A DNA stretch of 64,000 nt, from contig NZ_DAIQRQ010000017.1 of NCBI RefSeq assembly GCF_036786105.1, positions 1 to 64,000 on the forward strand, read 5' to 3'. This DNA comes from Ohtaekwangia sp036786105 (GTDB taxonomy: Bacteria > Bacteroidota > Bacteroidia > Cytophagales > Cyclobacteriaceae). Shown in pieces: positions 16,868-25,270 of the stretch. Made by a program: the position numbers and the translations under genes. Position 1 is the stretch's first letter, and every line of letters starts with the position of its first letter. A model generated the notes under the pieces. It ran no database searches and had not been told where the DNA came from. It saw only the letters and a list, made by a program, of their open reading frames with translations.

Positions 16868-18064
16868 ATGACTACACTTTCCAACCGAATCAACGCGATT
16901 GAAGAATCTGCAACCCTGGCAATGGCCGCAAAGGCACGTGAATTCAAGTCGAAAGGAATTGACGTGATCAGCCTCAGCCTTGGTGAACCCGATTTCAAAA
17001 CTCCTCAGCACATCTGTGATGCTGCGAAGAAAGCGATTGATGACGGAAAGTATTTTGCATACCCTCCGGTAGCAGGCTACCAGGATCTGCGTGAAGCATT
17101 GGCTGCCAAGTATCAAAAAGAAAATAACGTTCCTTACAAAGCTGAAAATATAGTAGTCTCCAACGGAGCCAAACAGTCTATCGCTAATGCGATGCTGGCG
17201 CTGCTTAATCCCGGTGACGAAGTGATTGTATTCTCTCCTTACTGGGTAAGCTACGATGCATTGGTTCGCCTCGCAGAAGCAACTCCGGTAATGATTAAAG
17301 GCGGTATAGAAAGTGATTTCAAAGTTACAGCGAAACAACTGGAAGCAGCCATCACACCAAAAACCAAAGCGATCATCTTCTCATCACCTTGCAATCCTAC
17401 TGGCTCCGTATTCTCACGCAAGGAATTACAAGATATAGCAGATGTAGTGTTGAAACACCCGAACCTGCTTGTAATTGCTGACGAGATCTACGAACATATA
17501 AACTTTACGGGTGAGCAAGTAAGTATTGCTTCCTTCCCCGGCATGTTCGAGCGTACTATTACAGTAAATGGTTTTGCAAAAGGTTTTGCTATGACGGGCT
17601 GGCGTGTTGGCTATATAGCAGCACCTAAATGGATTGCTGACGGCTGTAATAAAGTGCAAGGACAAGTAACATCGGCAAACTGCTCCATAGCACAGCGTGC
17701 AGCACTGGCAGCCATAGCAGGCGATATTACACCAACCAATAAAATGGTAGAAGAGTATCGTAAGCGCCGAGATATAGTATATAACCTGTTGAAAGAAATA
17801 CCAGGCGTTAAGGCAAATTACCCTGAAGGTGCGTTTTACTTCTTTCCGGATGTAAGCTCATTCTATGGCAAGTCTGATGGTACGAAAACCATCAAGAACG
17901 GCGATGATCTCTGCTTGTATCTATTGGAGAAAGCACACGTATCGCTGGTGCCGGGTGGTGCGTTTGGCGATGAAGCCTGCGTTCGTCTCTCTTACGCAGC
18001 GTCTGAAAGCGATTTACGTGAAGCCATGAAACGCCTCAAAGAAGCACTTACTGCGTTGAAATAA
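16868..18064 (+). CDS. Pyridoxal phosphate-dependent aspartate aminotransferase (class I/II)
   Basis: The 398-residue enzyme transfers amino groups between aspartate (or a related amino acid) and 2-oxoglutarate. It shows LSLGEPDFKTP near the N-terminus, SPCNPTGSVF for cofactor binding, ADEIYEH, the Schiff-base lysine K238 in NGFAKGFAMTGWRVGY, and a C-terminal ARG-type substrate site FGDEACVRLSYA. An ATG at 16844 exists but the family start MTTLSNRINAIEESATLAM at 16868 is better. Substrate range (aspartate, prephenate, aromatic) is not settled by sequence. A strong terminator follows. Confidence 0.93.
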   Translation: MTTLSNRINAIEESATLAMAAKAREFKSKGIDVISLSLGEPDFKTPQHICDAAKKAIDDGKYFAYPPVAGYQDLREALAAKYQKENNVPYKAENIVVSNGAKQSIANAMLALLNPGDEVIVFSPYWVSYDALVRLAEATPVMIKGGIESDFKVTAKQLEAAITPKTKAIIFSSPCNPTGSVFSRKELQDIADVVLKHPNLLVIADEIYEHINFTGEQVSIASFPGMFERTITVNGFAKGFAMTGWRVGYIAAPKWIADGCNKVQGQVTSANCSIAQRAALAAIAGDITPTNKMVEEYRKRRDIVYNLLKEIPGVKANYPEGAFYFFPDVSSFYGKSDGTKTIKNGDDLCLYLLEKAHVSLVPGGAFGDEACVRLSYAASESDLREAMKRLKEALTALK

Positions 18065-18091
18065 ACCGTACTATACTTATAGAAACTTTTC

Positions 18092-18121
18092 AAAAAGCTC
18101 CTTAATCAGGGAGCTTTTTTA
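18092..18121 (+). terminator. Intrinsic terminator of the aminotransferase gene
   Basis: AAAAAGCTCC (18092-18101) pairs with GGAGCTTTTT (18110-18119) around an eight-base loop, and a T-run follows. It sits 28 bp after the stop codon. Confidence 0.88.
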
Positions 18122-18232
18122 TTGCTTGTTAATCGAATCCAGTTTCAACCCAGACAATCATATTTAGTAGTGTAACCGTTGCTTAAGGAATCGCGTCTGG
18201 CAGCTCGAAGCTGATAGCTCGCAACTATTTTC

Positions 18233-19444
18233 TCACTCTGCCTCGAACTGCTGTTCCAGCGGAGCTTCTTTTTCCAAATCCGCTATCACCTTGCGGTCAA
18301 GGGCTGTTTCTTTGATCACGTTATAGTTAGCCCAGAATTCTTTGTTGTAGGGATAGTCCTGGTATTGCAAGCCATAGTTGCGCATCTTCTCTGTGGTGCG
18401 AATGCGTTCGGTAGTGTTGGGGTGTACTTCGTTGATAAGTAAATATTGCGTAAGCTCCGTGTCAAATTTCAGAGCTTTGGTGTTAATATCGTTCCATTTC
18501 TCCTGCGTAGTAACGGTAATGTAGTTCAGAAACATTTTATCATTATACCTGCGGAAGTCAATTTGCTTTTTGTAGCCGATATAGGTGTTCACTACATCTC
18601 TTCGTGTATCCAGATTATCGCCGGTATAGCTGATCTCAAAATCAACATGCACAATGGCATAATCAGCTTTATCAATAAATACTTTAAGCTTGAAATCTTT
18701 CTCATACGACACTACAAAGATTTCGTGATCATTATAGAACGAATCATCTTCACGCTGCATGTTCTCGAAAACTTCATCGGCAATGTCGTGGTGATAGCGG
18801 ATACTGTTGTGGAGGAGCAGATCTTCCAGCAGATTTTTCTGATCGAAGTAAAACGTAAACCGGTTCTCGTATCCAAGGCTCTTGCGTACTTCTACCAGCT
18901 TAACGTGCTCGCGTAACTTCGATGGATTGCGTGGTTTGGCGTAATTCTCATCGTAAATTTTTACAGCTGCTTCCAGCAGGGCGATGGTGGTGCCATTTAC
19001 TTTTTTTATGTCGCGGTAGAAACCATCCATCAGGAAAGGCTGCATCGGGAAATTCTGTTCGATGCGTGATAAAGCTATGCGGAATATTTCTCCGCCTTTG
19101 CGAATCGAGTCGGTAACAACCACTTCCGAGAGAAGGGTAACAGATTTATTCAGCTCGATGGTTTTTATACTGCCATCGGCCAGTGACCATACCGGAGCTT
19201 CGAAATTTTCATAACCCAACATACTTACTACAACAATCTCGTTCCGGTATTCCGCGGGAAAATGGAAATCAAACTCTCCCGAAAGATTGGCAATGGTGCC
19301 AACCGCTTTGCCTTTAATGAACACCGATGCAAAGGGCAATACTTCGCTTGTCCCCTTATCGACAACCCGTCCGGAAAGCGTTATTTTTTGCGCAAAAACG
19401 GTTACGCAGCAAGTCAGAAGTACGAAAACAAAGATGAATCGCAT
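18233..19444 (-). CDS. Exported protein with carboxypeptidase-regulatory-like domain
   Basis: From the ATG at 19444 the product has 403 residues. A signal peptide (MRFIFVFVLLTCCVTVFAQ) is followed by a CarboxypepD_reg-like beta-sandwich (about 20-100: ITLSGRVVDKGTSEVLPFAS, then GTIANLSGEFDFHFP). Such domains usually head TonB-dependent receptors, but here no plug or barrel follows; instead there is a soluble domain of about 280 residues with the pattern DGFYRDIKK and RRYNDKMFLNYITV, common in DUF-type exported proteins of the phylum. A TTG 24 bases upstream is a weaker start. Probably periplasmic or surface-attached; function unknown. Confidence 0.8.
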   Translation of the reverse strand: MRFIFVFVLLTCCVTVFAQKITLSGRVVDKGTSEVLPFASVFIKGKAVGTIANLSGEFDFHFPAEYRNEIVVVSMLGYENFEAPVWSLADGSIKTIELNKSVTLLSEVVVTDSIRKGGEIFRIALSRIEQNFPMQPFLMDGFYRDIKKVNGTTIALLEAAVKIYDENYAKPRNPSKLREHVKLVEVRKSLGYENRFTFYFDQKNLLEDLLLHNSIRYHHDIADEVFENMQREDDSFYNDHEIFVVSYEKDFKLKVFIDKADYAIVHVDFEISYTGDNLDTRRDVVNTYIGYKKQIDFRRYNDKMFLNYITVTTQEKWNDINTKALKFDTELTQYLLINEVHPNTTERIRTTEKMRNYGLQYQDYPYNKEFWANYNVIKETALDRKVIADLEKEAPLEQQFEAE

Positions 19445-19582
19445 AAGCGAAGTGAAATAAGCGGTCAAATTGGTTATTTAGTCCAGTGTTTCAAACCGAG
19501 CGTAGGATATTCCCCTAAATTGAAGATTTATCGCCAATAATTCATCCTGAACGGTTTTGCATTTCATTGCTTACCTTTAATT

Positions 19583-20853
19583 ATGAATTTGCCTGTCTTG
19601 AAGTCTATAGAAGAAATACCTCGCGTCTGGAAAAAGGCTTACCTGCTGCTCTGCCTTTGGTTTGCCGCTAATTACGGCGTGGGTACTTTTATAGAGTGGA
19701 AGCTCGAAAACCCNNNNNNNNNNNNNNNNNNNNNNNNNNNNNNNNNNNNNNNNNNNNNNNNNNNNNNNNNNNNNNNNNNNNNNNNNNNNNNNNNNNNNNN
19801 NNNNNNNNNNNNNGGTTTGCCGCTAATTACGGCGTGGGTACTTTTATAGAGTGGAAGCTCGAAAACCCCAATACCTATATCTTCTGGAATACACTCTACC
19901 TTTTTGAAGTATTGTGTATCCTCATCATTGGCATTTTCTTCTATGCCAACTGGTTGTTCCGTTTCAGAATATATTTCCAGGTTGCCGGCCATGCGGTGGG
20001 TGCTATGATGCACTTCCTCATTATGGGTACTTTGTCGTATTACCTGGAAGACTACGTGGAGGGTTATGCCGGTTGGGATTTCTGGAAAGCTCACATTATA
20101 GGATTGTTGAAATGGGAAGGGCTTCACTTTCACGACCAGTATATTATCACCGTTGGGGTATATTATGTGATCGGCTACTTCCAGGGCTTGCAGAAACAGG
20201 AGCAGGAAAAGAGCGAGTTGGCGTTGAAGAACCGCGAGATGCAGATATCGTTGTTGAAGTCGCAGATAAACCCGCACTTTCTTTTCAATACATTAAATTC
20301 CATTAACACGCTGATTGGCTCCAGCAAGGAGCAGGCGCGAAAAGTAATTACGCAGCTCTCGGATATTTTTCGTTATGCGCTCGATTCGCATGGCGACCAG
20401 ATGGTAAAGCTTATTCAGGAACTTGATTTTATTGACAACTATATACGCATTCAACAAGTACGTTTTGGCGATCGGTTGAAATTTGTGAAGCAGGTAGATT
20501 TCTCTTGCCTGAATGTTGAAATTCCCCCGATGATTCTTCAACCCCTTGTTGAGAACTCTGTGAAGTATGGTATAGCACCGAAAGAAGATGGCGGTACAAT
20601 CATTCTTACCGTGAAGCGTTTCAATAACATGATCTTTTTTGAAGTGAAAGATGATGGATTGGGCTCCAAAGCAAAAAAGGTAATGGATGGCAGCTCCAGT
20701 GGTGTAGGGATGAAGAATACAGATCAACGTCTCAAGAGTATATTTGGCCCTGGCTCAGGCCTGCGCATTCACTCCAATGAATGGGGATATTCCGTGAGCT
20801 TCTTTATACCATACGAGGAAGTGGTCGAAGAAATGAAAAGTAAAGCAGTGTAA
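19583..20853 (+). CDS. LytS-type sensor histidine kinase, interrupted by an assembly gap
   Basis: The gene opens MNLPVLKSIEEIPRVWKK, runs into a 100-N gap, and continues after it in another frame. Because the 55 bp before the gap recur exactly after it, collapsing this overlap removes 155 bases and restores one frame of 371 residues. The merged protein has four hydrophobic segments in the first about 150 residues, a short coiled linker (LQKQEQEKSELALKNREM), and a His_kinase (PF06580) domain with the phospho-acceptor in QINPHFLFNTLNSI, followed by an ATPase with PPMILQPLVENSVKYG and GVGMKNTDQRL. The LytTR response regulator follows 21 bp downstream and is the obvious partner. Signal unknown. 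Confidence 0.9.
19659..19713 (+). repeat. Left copy of a 55-bp exact duplication flanking the N gap
   Basis: These 55 bases are identical to 19814-19868. Two copies at the borders of a 100-N filler are best explained as contig ends overlapping by one k-mer length, not as a biological repeat. Confidence 0.95.
19714..19813. other. 100-N scaffold gap (assembly artefact)
   Basis: Exactly 100 undetermined bases lie inside the LytS-type kinase gene. The 55-bp duplication on both sides shows that the true gap size is negative: the contigs overlap and no sequence is missing. Confidence 0.95.
19814..19868 (+). repeat. Right copy of the 55-bp exact duplication flanking the N gap
   Basis: Identical to 19659-19713; see that entry. 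Only one copy belongs in the real gene. Confidence 0.95.
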
Positions 20854-20874
20854 CTTATTAAAACTTAATTATAC

Positions 20875-21618
20875 ATGAACATAACCTGTGTTATTGTCGA
20901 TGATGAAAAGTTAGCACGCGACCTCCTGCAAGAGTATTTGCAACAGATGCCAAATATTCAGGTAATTGGCGAATGCTCCAAAGGAAAAGACGCGGTAGAG
21001 TTAATAGATAAGGAAAAACCTGATCTCGTTTTTCTCGATGTACAAATGCCCGGCATGACCGGCTTTGATGTGCTCGATGAAATTACGCACGATCCGTATG
21101 TGATATTCTGTACTGCCTACGACCAGTATGCACTGAAGGCTTTCGAGAAGAATGCTGTTGACTATATATTGAAACCGCTCGATCAGGAGCGTTTTAAACT
21201 GGCGGTTGAACGCGCTATCGCCCGCATGAAGATGGAGCAAAACAATGTTGGCGAACTGCTGCGCAACCTGAAAACTGAAAACAAAACTTCGTACGACTCG
21301 CACATCTTTGTGCAGAAGTCTGAGAAGCTGCTGAACCTGCCGGTAGATGAGATTGTATACCTGGAAGCTTCCGGTGATTATACCATTCTCACTACCAAGA
21401 ACGATCAGTTTGTAAGCTCATCGGGTATTGGTAAGCTGGAAGAAATTCTCAATCCGGAGATCTTTATTCGTGTGCACAGAAGTACCATTATCAACATCAA
21501 CAGTTTGAAGGAAATTGAAAAACACTTCAACGGTGGTATGGTGGTAAAGATGCAAAACGGTAAGAGCTTCCCTGTGAGCAGAACCTACGCAAAACTTATC
21601 CGTAAAAAAGTGGTATAA
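20875..21618 (+). CDS. LytTR-family response regulator
   Basis: The 247-residue protein has a receiver domain with the acidic pair in VIVDDEKLARDLL and the phospho-accepting D55 in LVFLDVQMPG; K106 in the IL KPL motif (DYILKPLDQ) completes the site. The C-terminal LytTR DNA-binding domain (about residues 145-245) shows LEASGDYTILTTKN, FIRVHRSTIININ and FPVSRTYAKLI. It is 21 bp downstream of the LytS-type kinase and thus forms a classical sensor-regulator pair. Regulated genes are not evident nearby. Confidence 0.95.
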   Translation: MNITCVIVDDEKLARDLLQEYLQQMPNIQVIGECSKGKDAVELIDKEKPDLVFLDVQMPGMTGFDVLDEITHDPYVIFCTAYDQYALKAFEKNAVDYILKPLDQERFKLAVERAIARMKMEQNNVGELLRNLKTENKTSYDSHIFVQKSEKLLNLPVDEIVYLEASGDYTILTTKNDQFVSSSGIGKLEEILNPEIFIRVHRSTIININSLKEIEKHFNGGMVVKMQNGKSFPVSRTYAKLIRKKVV

Positions 21619-21625
21619 AAATAGC

Positions 21626-21698
21626 TCCCACAGATTTCACAGACTTGCACAGAAATCTTTTTGGCATTATTCTGTGTACTTCTGTGAGTTCTGTGGGA
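21626..21698. repeat. Imperfect inverted repeat built on CACAGA/TCTGTG words
   Basis: Two 29-base arms (21626-21654 and 21670-21698) are complementary at 24 of 29 positions, around a 15-base loop. Each arm contains three CACAGA or TCTGTG words, so the element is internally repetitive. It fills the space between two convergent genes and would fold into a long hairpin, so a bidirectional terminator or a REP-like/MITE-like extragenic element are both possible. Confidence 0.8.
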
Positions 21699-21704
21699 AA
21701 TTTT

Positions 21705-22355
21705 TTACGGTAAATTTATCTTCTCTGTGTCGGTATACTCTATCGTAACTTCCTTCCCGTGCAGTTTCATGATCTCTTTAATTTTAGCCTCAAAAGATTG
21801 CTGCGCCTGTTTTACAAATTCTGCCTGTTCGGCATAGCGCCTGGCATCGGTGATGAACGCATTCATCGCGTTAGATCGATCTTCCGGGTTCACCCAATTC
21901 CAAAGACCGTTTTCATCTTTGGATTTTACATCTCCCAGCGATTCGATCGATAACAGCTGTGGGTGAGGCAATGTAACAATTGCTTTATCGTCATTGATGC
22001 GAATAGAAAATTTCTGATTCAAATCAAATCCTGCCTTGGCCTCAAACGTTCCGGTGACGGTAATTTTCTTTGTGCTCTTCAACCACGTACTGTTCCATAT
22101 ATACTGATGTTGAAATTTTTGTGATATAGTAGCAAGTTCCAGTATAGGCGTTTGCTGTTGGAGCACAACTGTGTTGTTAACGGTTACTTCGGGAGTAAAC
22201 TGAAAAGCTTCTTTGAAGTCTCGTCCTATCTGTTTGGCACCTTCATACGATCGTTGTGCTACTTTCGTAGGTATATACACGATTAGTACATAGGCAGTAA
22301 TGCTTAGCGTAATGAGCAGAACAATGATGAGAATAATCTTTCGGTTGGAGAACAT
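21705..22355 (-). CDS. DUF4230 membrane-anchored protein
   Basis: The 216-residue protein has one N-terminal membrane helix (IILIIVLLITLSITAYVLIV, about 7-26) and a soluble domain matching the DUF4230 pattern: TPILELATISQKFQHQY, TVTGTFEAKAGFDL, IVTLPHPQLLSIE, and a C-terminal amphipathic helix with AEQAEFVKQAQQSFEAKIKE. It is likely anchored in the inner membrane with the domain outside. The family has no established function. It starts 23 bp after the stop of the hexapeptide-repeat gene on the same strand, so both may be in one unit. Confidence 0.8.
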   Translation of the reverse strand: MFSNRKIILIIVLLITLSITAYVLIVYIPTKVAQRSYEGAKQIGRDFKEAFQFTPEVTVNNTVVLQQQTPILELATISQKFQHQYIWNSTWLKSTKKITVTGTFEAKAGFDLNQKFSIRINDDKAIVTLPHPQLLSIESLGDVKSKDENGLWNWVNPEDRSNAMNAFITDARRYAEQAEFVKQAQQSFEAKIKEIMKLHGKEVTIEYTDTEKINLP

Positions 22356-22378
22356 AGCAGTATAAGCAATATAGTACG

Positions 22379-22984
22379 TCAGTGAATTTGTTCAATAAGT
22401 TCAAGGCGTTTCACAATCGAATCGGGTAAAAGAATCGTTCCCGGTGAAAGCACTGCGTTAGCACCAATTTTTGCTCTATCGCCCACCAGTGCGCCAAACT
22501 TGGTGGAGGTTGTTATATACTCCTTATTGTTGATAAGCACTTTAATGGTTTTGTCAGAGCGTTCATTGTAGTGATTGGCAATAATAGAGCCGGCTTCCAT
22601 ATTTACCTGCGAACCTACAATAGAATCGCCGGCAAAATTGAAATGCGCGAGTGCCGCCAGCGGCATGATAAAGCTTGATTTTACTTCACAACCCGGACCA
22701 ATGCTGGCACCTTCTCCGAGAAATACACCACCCCGCAAATATGCGTGCGCTCCTATAAAACATCCGGCCGAAATAATAATCGGACTTTTGAGTACGACAT
22801 GCTCTTCGATGCGTGCATTTTTATGAATAGCGATGTTGTTTTGGATGCTATATTCGGATGAAAGTGTTTTGATTTTCTCCTCCACCAGCACCGATGCAGA
22901 CGCTGTGATTTGCCACGGTAGTAATTCTTTTAATCCGGGAAAAAGCTGATTGAATGAGGAAATATAGAGTTGGATGTCAATCAT
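22379..22984 (-). CDS. Left-handed beta-helix (hexapeptide repeat) acyl/sugar-nucleotide transferase-like protein
   Basis: The 201-residue protein is made mostly of hexapeptide turns, [LIV]-G-x4, for example VVLKSPIIISAGCFIGAHAY and VFLGEGASIGPGCEVKSS, then GALVGDRAKIGANAVLSPGT. The layout resembles the C-terminal half of GlmU-like and UDP-sugar pyrophosphorylase-like proteins, without the nucleotidyltransferase half. A first about 45 residues (LYISSFNQLFPGLKELL) are helical. Three bases separate it from the upstream VOC gene. An acyltransferase function in envelope sugar synthesis is possible but the acceptor and catalytic His cannot be assigned. Confidence 0.75.
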   Translation of the reverse strand: MIDIQLYISSFNQLFPGLKELLPWQITASASVLVEEKIKTLSSEYSIQNNIAIHKNARIEEHVVLKSPIIISAGCFIGAHAYLRGGVFLGEGASIGPGCEVKSSFIMPLAALAHFNFAGDSIVGSQVNMEAGSIIANHYNERSDKTIKVLINNKEYITTSTKFGALVGDRAKIGANAVLSPGTILLPDSIVKRLELIEQIH

Positions 22985-22987
22985 AAT

Positions 22988-23377
22988 TTATAGTTCATAT
23001 AATTCGAGTGGCAGATTATCAGGGTCGGCAAAGAACGTAAATCGCTTGCCGGTATATTCATCAATGCGAATGGGTTCTGTTGTTACATTTTTATTAGATA
23101 ATGCTTTTACTGCTTCTTCTATGTTATCAACTTCAAACGCAAGATGACGTAAGCCGCTTGCTTCCGGGCGCGATACACGTGGAGGAGGATCAGGAAATGA
23201 GAATAATTCGATCATATAGCGATCGCCTAACGCAAGGTCGAGCTTGTACGATCTGCGTTCGGCCCGGTAATATTCACCCAGTACACGAAAGCCTAGTACT
23301 TCGGTATAGAATTTTTTTGATACCTCATAGTTCGAGCAGATGATGGCGATATGATGAATATTTTTGATTTGCAACAT
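22988..23377 (-). CDS. VOC superfamily protein, glyoxalase/YaeR-like
   Basis: From the ATG at 23377 the protein has 129 residues and two beta-alpha-beta-beta-beta modules. The metal-ligand pattern is His in IHHIAIICSNY, Glu in MIELFSFPDPP, His in GLRHLAFEV and Glu in PLELYEL, the set typical of the YaeR/SMU1112c subgroup. The substrate is unknown. An upstream ATG at 23392 is possible but less conserved. The hexapeptide-repeat gene begins 3 bp after its stop, so the two are co-transcribed. Confidence 0.85.
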   Translation of the reverse strand: MLQIKNIHHIAIICSNYEVSKKFYTEVLGFRVLGEYYRAERRSYKLDLALGDRYMIELFSFPDPPPRVSRPEASGLRHLAFEVDNIEEAVKALSNKNVTTEPIRIDEYTGKRFTFFADPDNLPLELYEL

Positions 23378-23419
23378 GGTATACATAATCAACTTAAATT
23401 TCTGTAAAATTCCCGCATC

Positions 23420-23664
23420 ATGGTTATCCTCTGGATTATTCTTGGAATAATTTTACTGCTGGCCGGCCTAGCTGACTGTAATCTTCTGTTTCTGTCAGGT
23501 CCACCGTTGTGCTTCATAGCACTGCTGTTGTCAATTAAAAACGGTGCCTTTGGTGCACCACACGGTTCCTGGTTATAGAAGGCTGGCTTTTTATTCGGAA
23601 CGCTCCTAAAGGTGGTATGTTTGTTATGAGCTGGTACTTTATTGGCAGCCTGATGAAGTCGTAA
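23420..23664 (+). pseudogene. DUF456 membrane protein remnant with internal deletion and frameshift
   Basis: From the ATG at 23420 the plus strand encodes 52 residues ending at a TAG at 23576-23578. They include ILGIILLLAGLADCNLLFL and SGPPLCFIALLL, the shape of the DUF456 N-terminus (G-x2-GC-x-LP-x-LPGPPL). After the stop, a second frame reads AGFLFGTLLKVVCLL and a third finishes MSWYFIGSLMKS, which together recall the end of the same family (GFLLGTLLKLVVCL). The whole is about 80 codons where an intact member has about 160, so the middle Gly-rich membrane part is gone. The recognition is by memory of the family, not by alignment. Confidence 0.55.
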
Positions 23665-23697
23665 GTAAAATTGTATATATCTTGTGCCTATAAATAT

Positions 23698-24156
23698 ATG
23701 GTAACACCTTTTAATCTTCCCATCCAGATACGTTGGTCTGATATAGATCAGAACCGCCACCTTCGCCATTCTGCCTATTATGACTATGGTGCTATGGCGC
23801 GTATGATCTTTTTATCGGAGCATGGCATTACGACACAAAAGCTTGATGAATTAAAGATCGGTCCCATCCTCTTTCGCGAAGAAGCCCTCTTTAAACGCGA
23901 AATTACCCTGGATGACAAGATTACACTTGATGTAGAGTTAACGCGCGCGGCAAAAGATTTTTCACGCTGGAGCCTGCGTCATAATTTCTTTAAACAAGAT
24001 GGTACGCTGGCTGCCAATGTAACAGTAGATGGTGCGTGGATTGATCTTGAAAGAAGAAAGCTTGCTATACCGAACGAATTTATTCAGGGTATATTTAGCG
24101 AATTTCCGCGCGCAGCAGCGTTCGAGTGGATCATTCGCGAGGAGAAGAAAGCCTAA
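23698..24156 (+). CDS. Acyl-CoA thioesterase, hot-dog fold (4HBT-like)
   Basis: The 152-residue protein begins at the ATG at 23698 and has the hot-dog pattern: IQIRWSDIDQNRHLRHSAYY, in which the Asp of the DxDxNxH region is the usual catalytic or CoA-site residue, then a long helix (YDYGAMARMIFLSEHGI) and four strands. Such enzymes hydrolyse acyl-CoA thioesters; the chain length cannot be predicted. An ATG 27 bases upstream is less likely since the family begins near VTPFNLPIQI. The 3' end overlaps the convergent purN gene by 4 bp. The DUF456 remnant lies just upstream. Confidence 0.82.
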   Translation: MVTPFNLPIQIRWSDIDQNRHLRHSAYYDYGAMARMIFLSEHGITTQKLDELKIGPILFREEALFKREITLDDKITLDVELTRAAKDFSRWSLRHNFFKQDGTLAANVTVDGAWIDLERRKLAIPNEFIQGIFSEFPRAAAFEWIIREEKKA

Positions 24157-24734
24157 AGTATATTCTGTATCCACTGCTCGATTACACGCGGGTAATGTGT
24201 ATACTCCAGCGCATGTACTTTCTCTGCAATCTGTTCCGGAGTGTCACCGGTATGTACCGGGCATGACGCCTGGAAGATAATTTTTCCTTCATCGTAATTG
24301 TCATCAACCGCATGGATGGTTATACCTGTTTCGGTATCTCCGGCATGTTTCACGGCGTTGTGGACGTTCATGCCATACATACCTTTGCCGCCATGCTTCG
24401 GTAAAAGAGCCGGATGTATATTGATGATCTTATGAGGAAATGCCCGGGTGAGGTAGGTGGGAATAAGCCAGAGAAAACCCGCAAGCACGATGTGTGTTAC
24501 ATTCTTTTCCTGCAACCAATCGAGTATCACGGTTTGCTCACGAAATTGCTGGCGATCGAACACGCGTGTTTCTATACCTGCGTTCCTGGCGCGTTGCAAT
24601 GCATAAGCCTGTGCATGGTTACTGAGCAATAGCACAACATCGATGGAAGCGTGATCTTTAAAATGCTGAAAGATCTTCTCTGCATTGGTGCCACTTCCGG
24701 AAGCGAATACCGCCAGGTGATATTTTTTAGACAT
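24153..24734 (-). CDS. purN: Phosphoribosylglycinamide formyltransferase
   Basis: PurN transfers a formyl group from 10-formyltetrahydrofolate to GAR, the third step of purine synthesis. The 193-residue protein shows the GAR-binding SGSGTNAEKIF at the start, the folate loop LAGFLWLIP, the catalytic N-x-H in INIHPALLPKHGGKGMYG and the catalytic Asp in VDDNYDEGKIIFQ. All the expected residues are present. It stands alone from other pur genes here and overlaps the thioesterase gene tail-to-tail. Confidence 0.95.
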   Translation of the reverse strand: MSKKYHLAVFASGSGTNAEKIFQHFKDHASIDVVLLLSNHAQAYALQRARNAGIETRVFDRQQFREQTVILDWLQEKNVTHIVLAGFLWLIPTYLTRAFPHKIINIHPALLPKHGGKGMYGMNVHNAVKHAGDTETGITIHAVDDNYDEGKIIFQASCPVHTGDTPEQIAEKVHALEYTHYPRVIEQWIQNIL

Positions 24735-24840
24735 AAGCCCGCAAAGATAAGGCGACAGGTTTATTCATGAGTATAAAATTTATTATATACTTGAATCGCA
24801 TTCAGAATAAGAAATTAACTTTAGCTGATTAACCGGTATA

Positions 24841-25263
24841 ATGACTATGGAAACGTTTGGTGAAAAAGTAAAACGCACTACAAAGAAAGTAACGCGCATC
24901 ATACTGCTGGTGGTGGTGCTGGGAGGTTTGATAACCTTTTCGGTTTTATACTGGGCAACGTATGAGGACGGTGTAATAGCCGGCACTATTCTGCGCATCA
25001 GCGAGAAGGGCGTTATATTCAAAACCTATGAGGGCAAGATTAACCTGGAAACGTTTGGCGCTTTGAAGGGAGCAAGCCCTATAGCAGAGTCGTTCGATTT
25101 TTCGGTAGAGAAAGACGAACAGGCGCTGATCAAGGAACTGCAGTCTGTGTCTCTCAGTGGCGAACGCGTTAACCTGTATTTTATAAAGCGCTATGCACGT
25201 TTCCCGTGGCGAGGCGACACCAAGTATTTTGCTACGCGGGTAGAGCGACTGGGTAATAAATAA
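24841..25263 (+). CDS. Membrane-anchored protein of unknown function
   Basis: The 140-residue product has a basic N-terminus, one membrane helix (IILLVVVLGGLITFSVLYWA, about 20-39) and an about 100-residue soluble domain beginning EDGVIAGTILRISEKGVIF and ending with a basic region. Homologues are common in the phylum and are sometimes labelled by mistake as 6-phosphogluconate dehydrogenase; no dehydrogenase motif is present. The start could be either of two close ATGs (24841 or 24847). It is convergent with the XRE gene, 7 bp apart. Confidence 0.7.
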   Translation: MTMETFGEKVKRTTKKVTRIILLVVVLGGLITFSVLYWATYEDGVIAGTILRISEKGVIFKTYEGKINLETFGALKGASPIAESFDFSVEKDEQALIKELQSVSLSGERVNLYFIKRYARFPWRGDTKYFATRVERLGNK

Positions 25264-25270
25264 AGGTGGT

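Noticed and set aside
19659..19868. A genuine 55-bp direct repeat or mobile-element target duplication
   Set aside because: The copies flank exactly 100 N and collapsing them restores the gene frame, so an assembly overlap is the simpler reading.
23389..23769. A 126-codon minus-strand frame
   Set aside because: It lies antisense to the DUF456 remnant and to the thioesterase start and has no family-like features.
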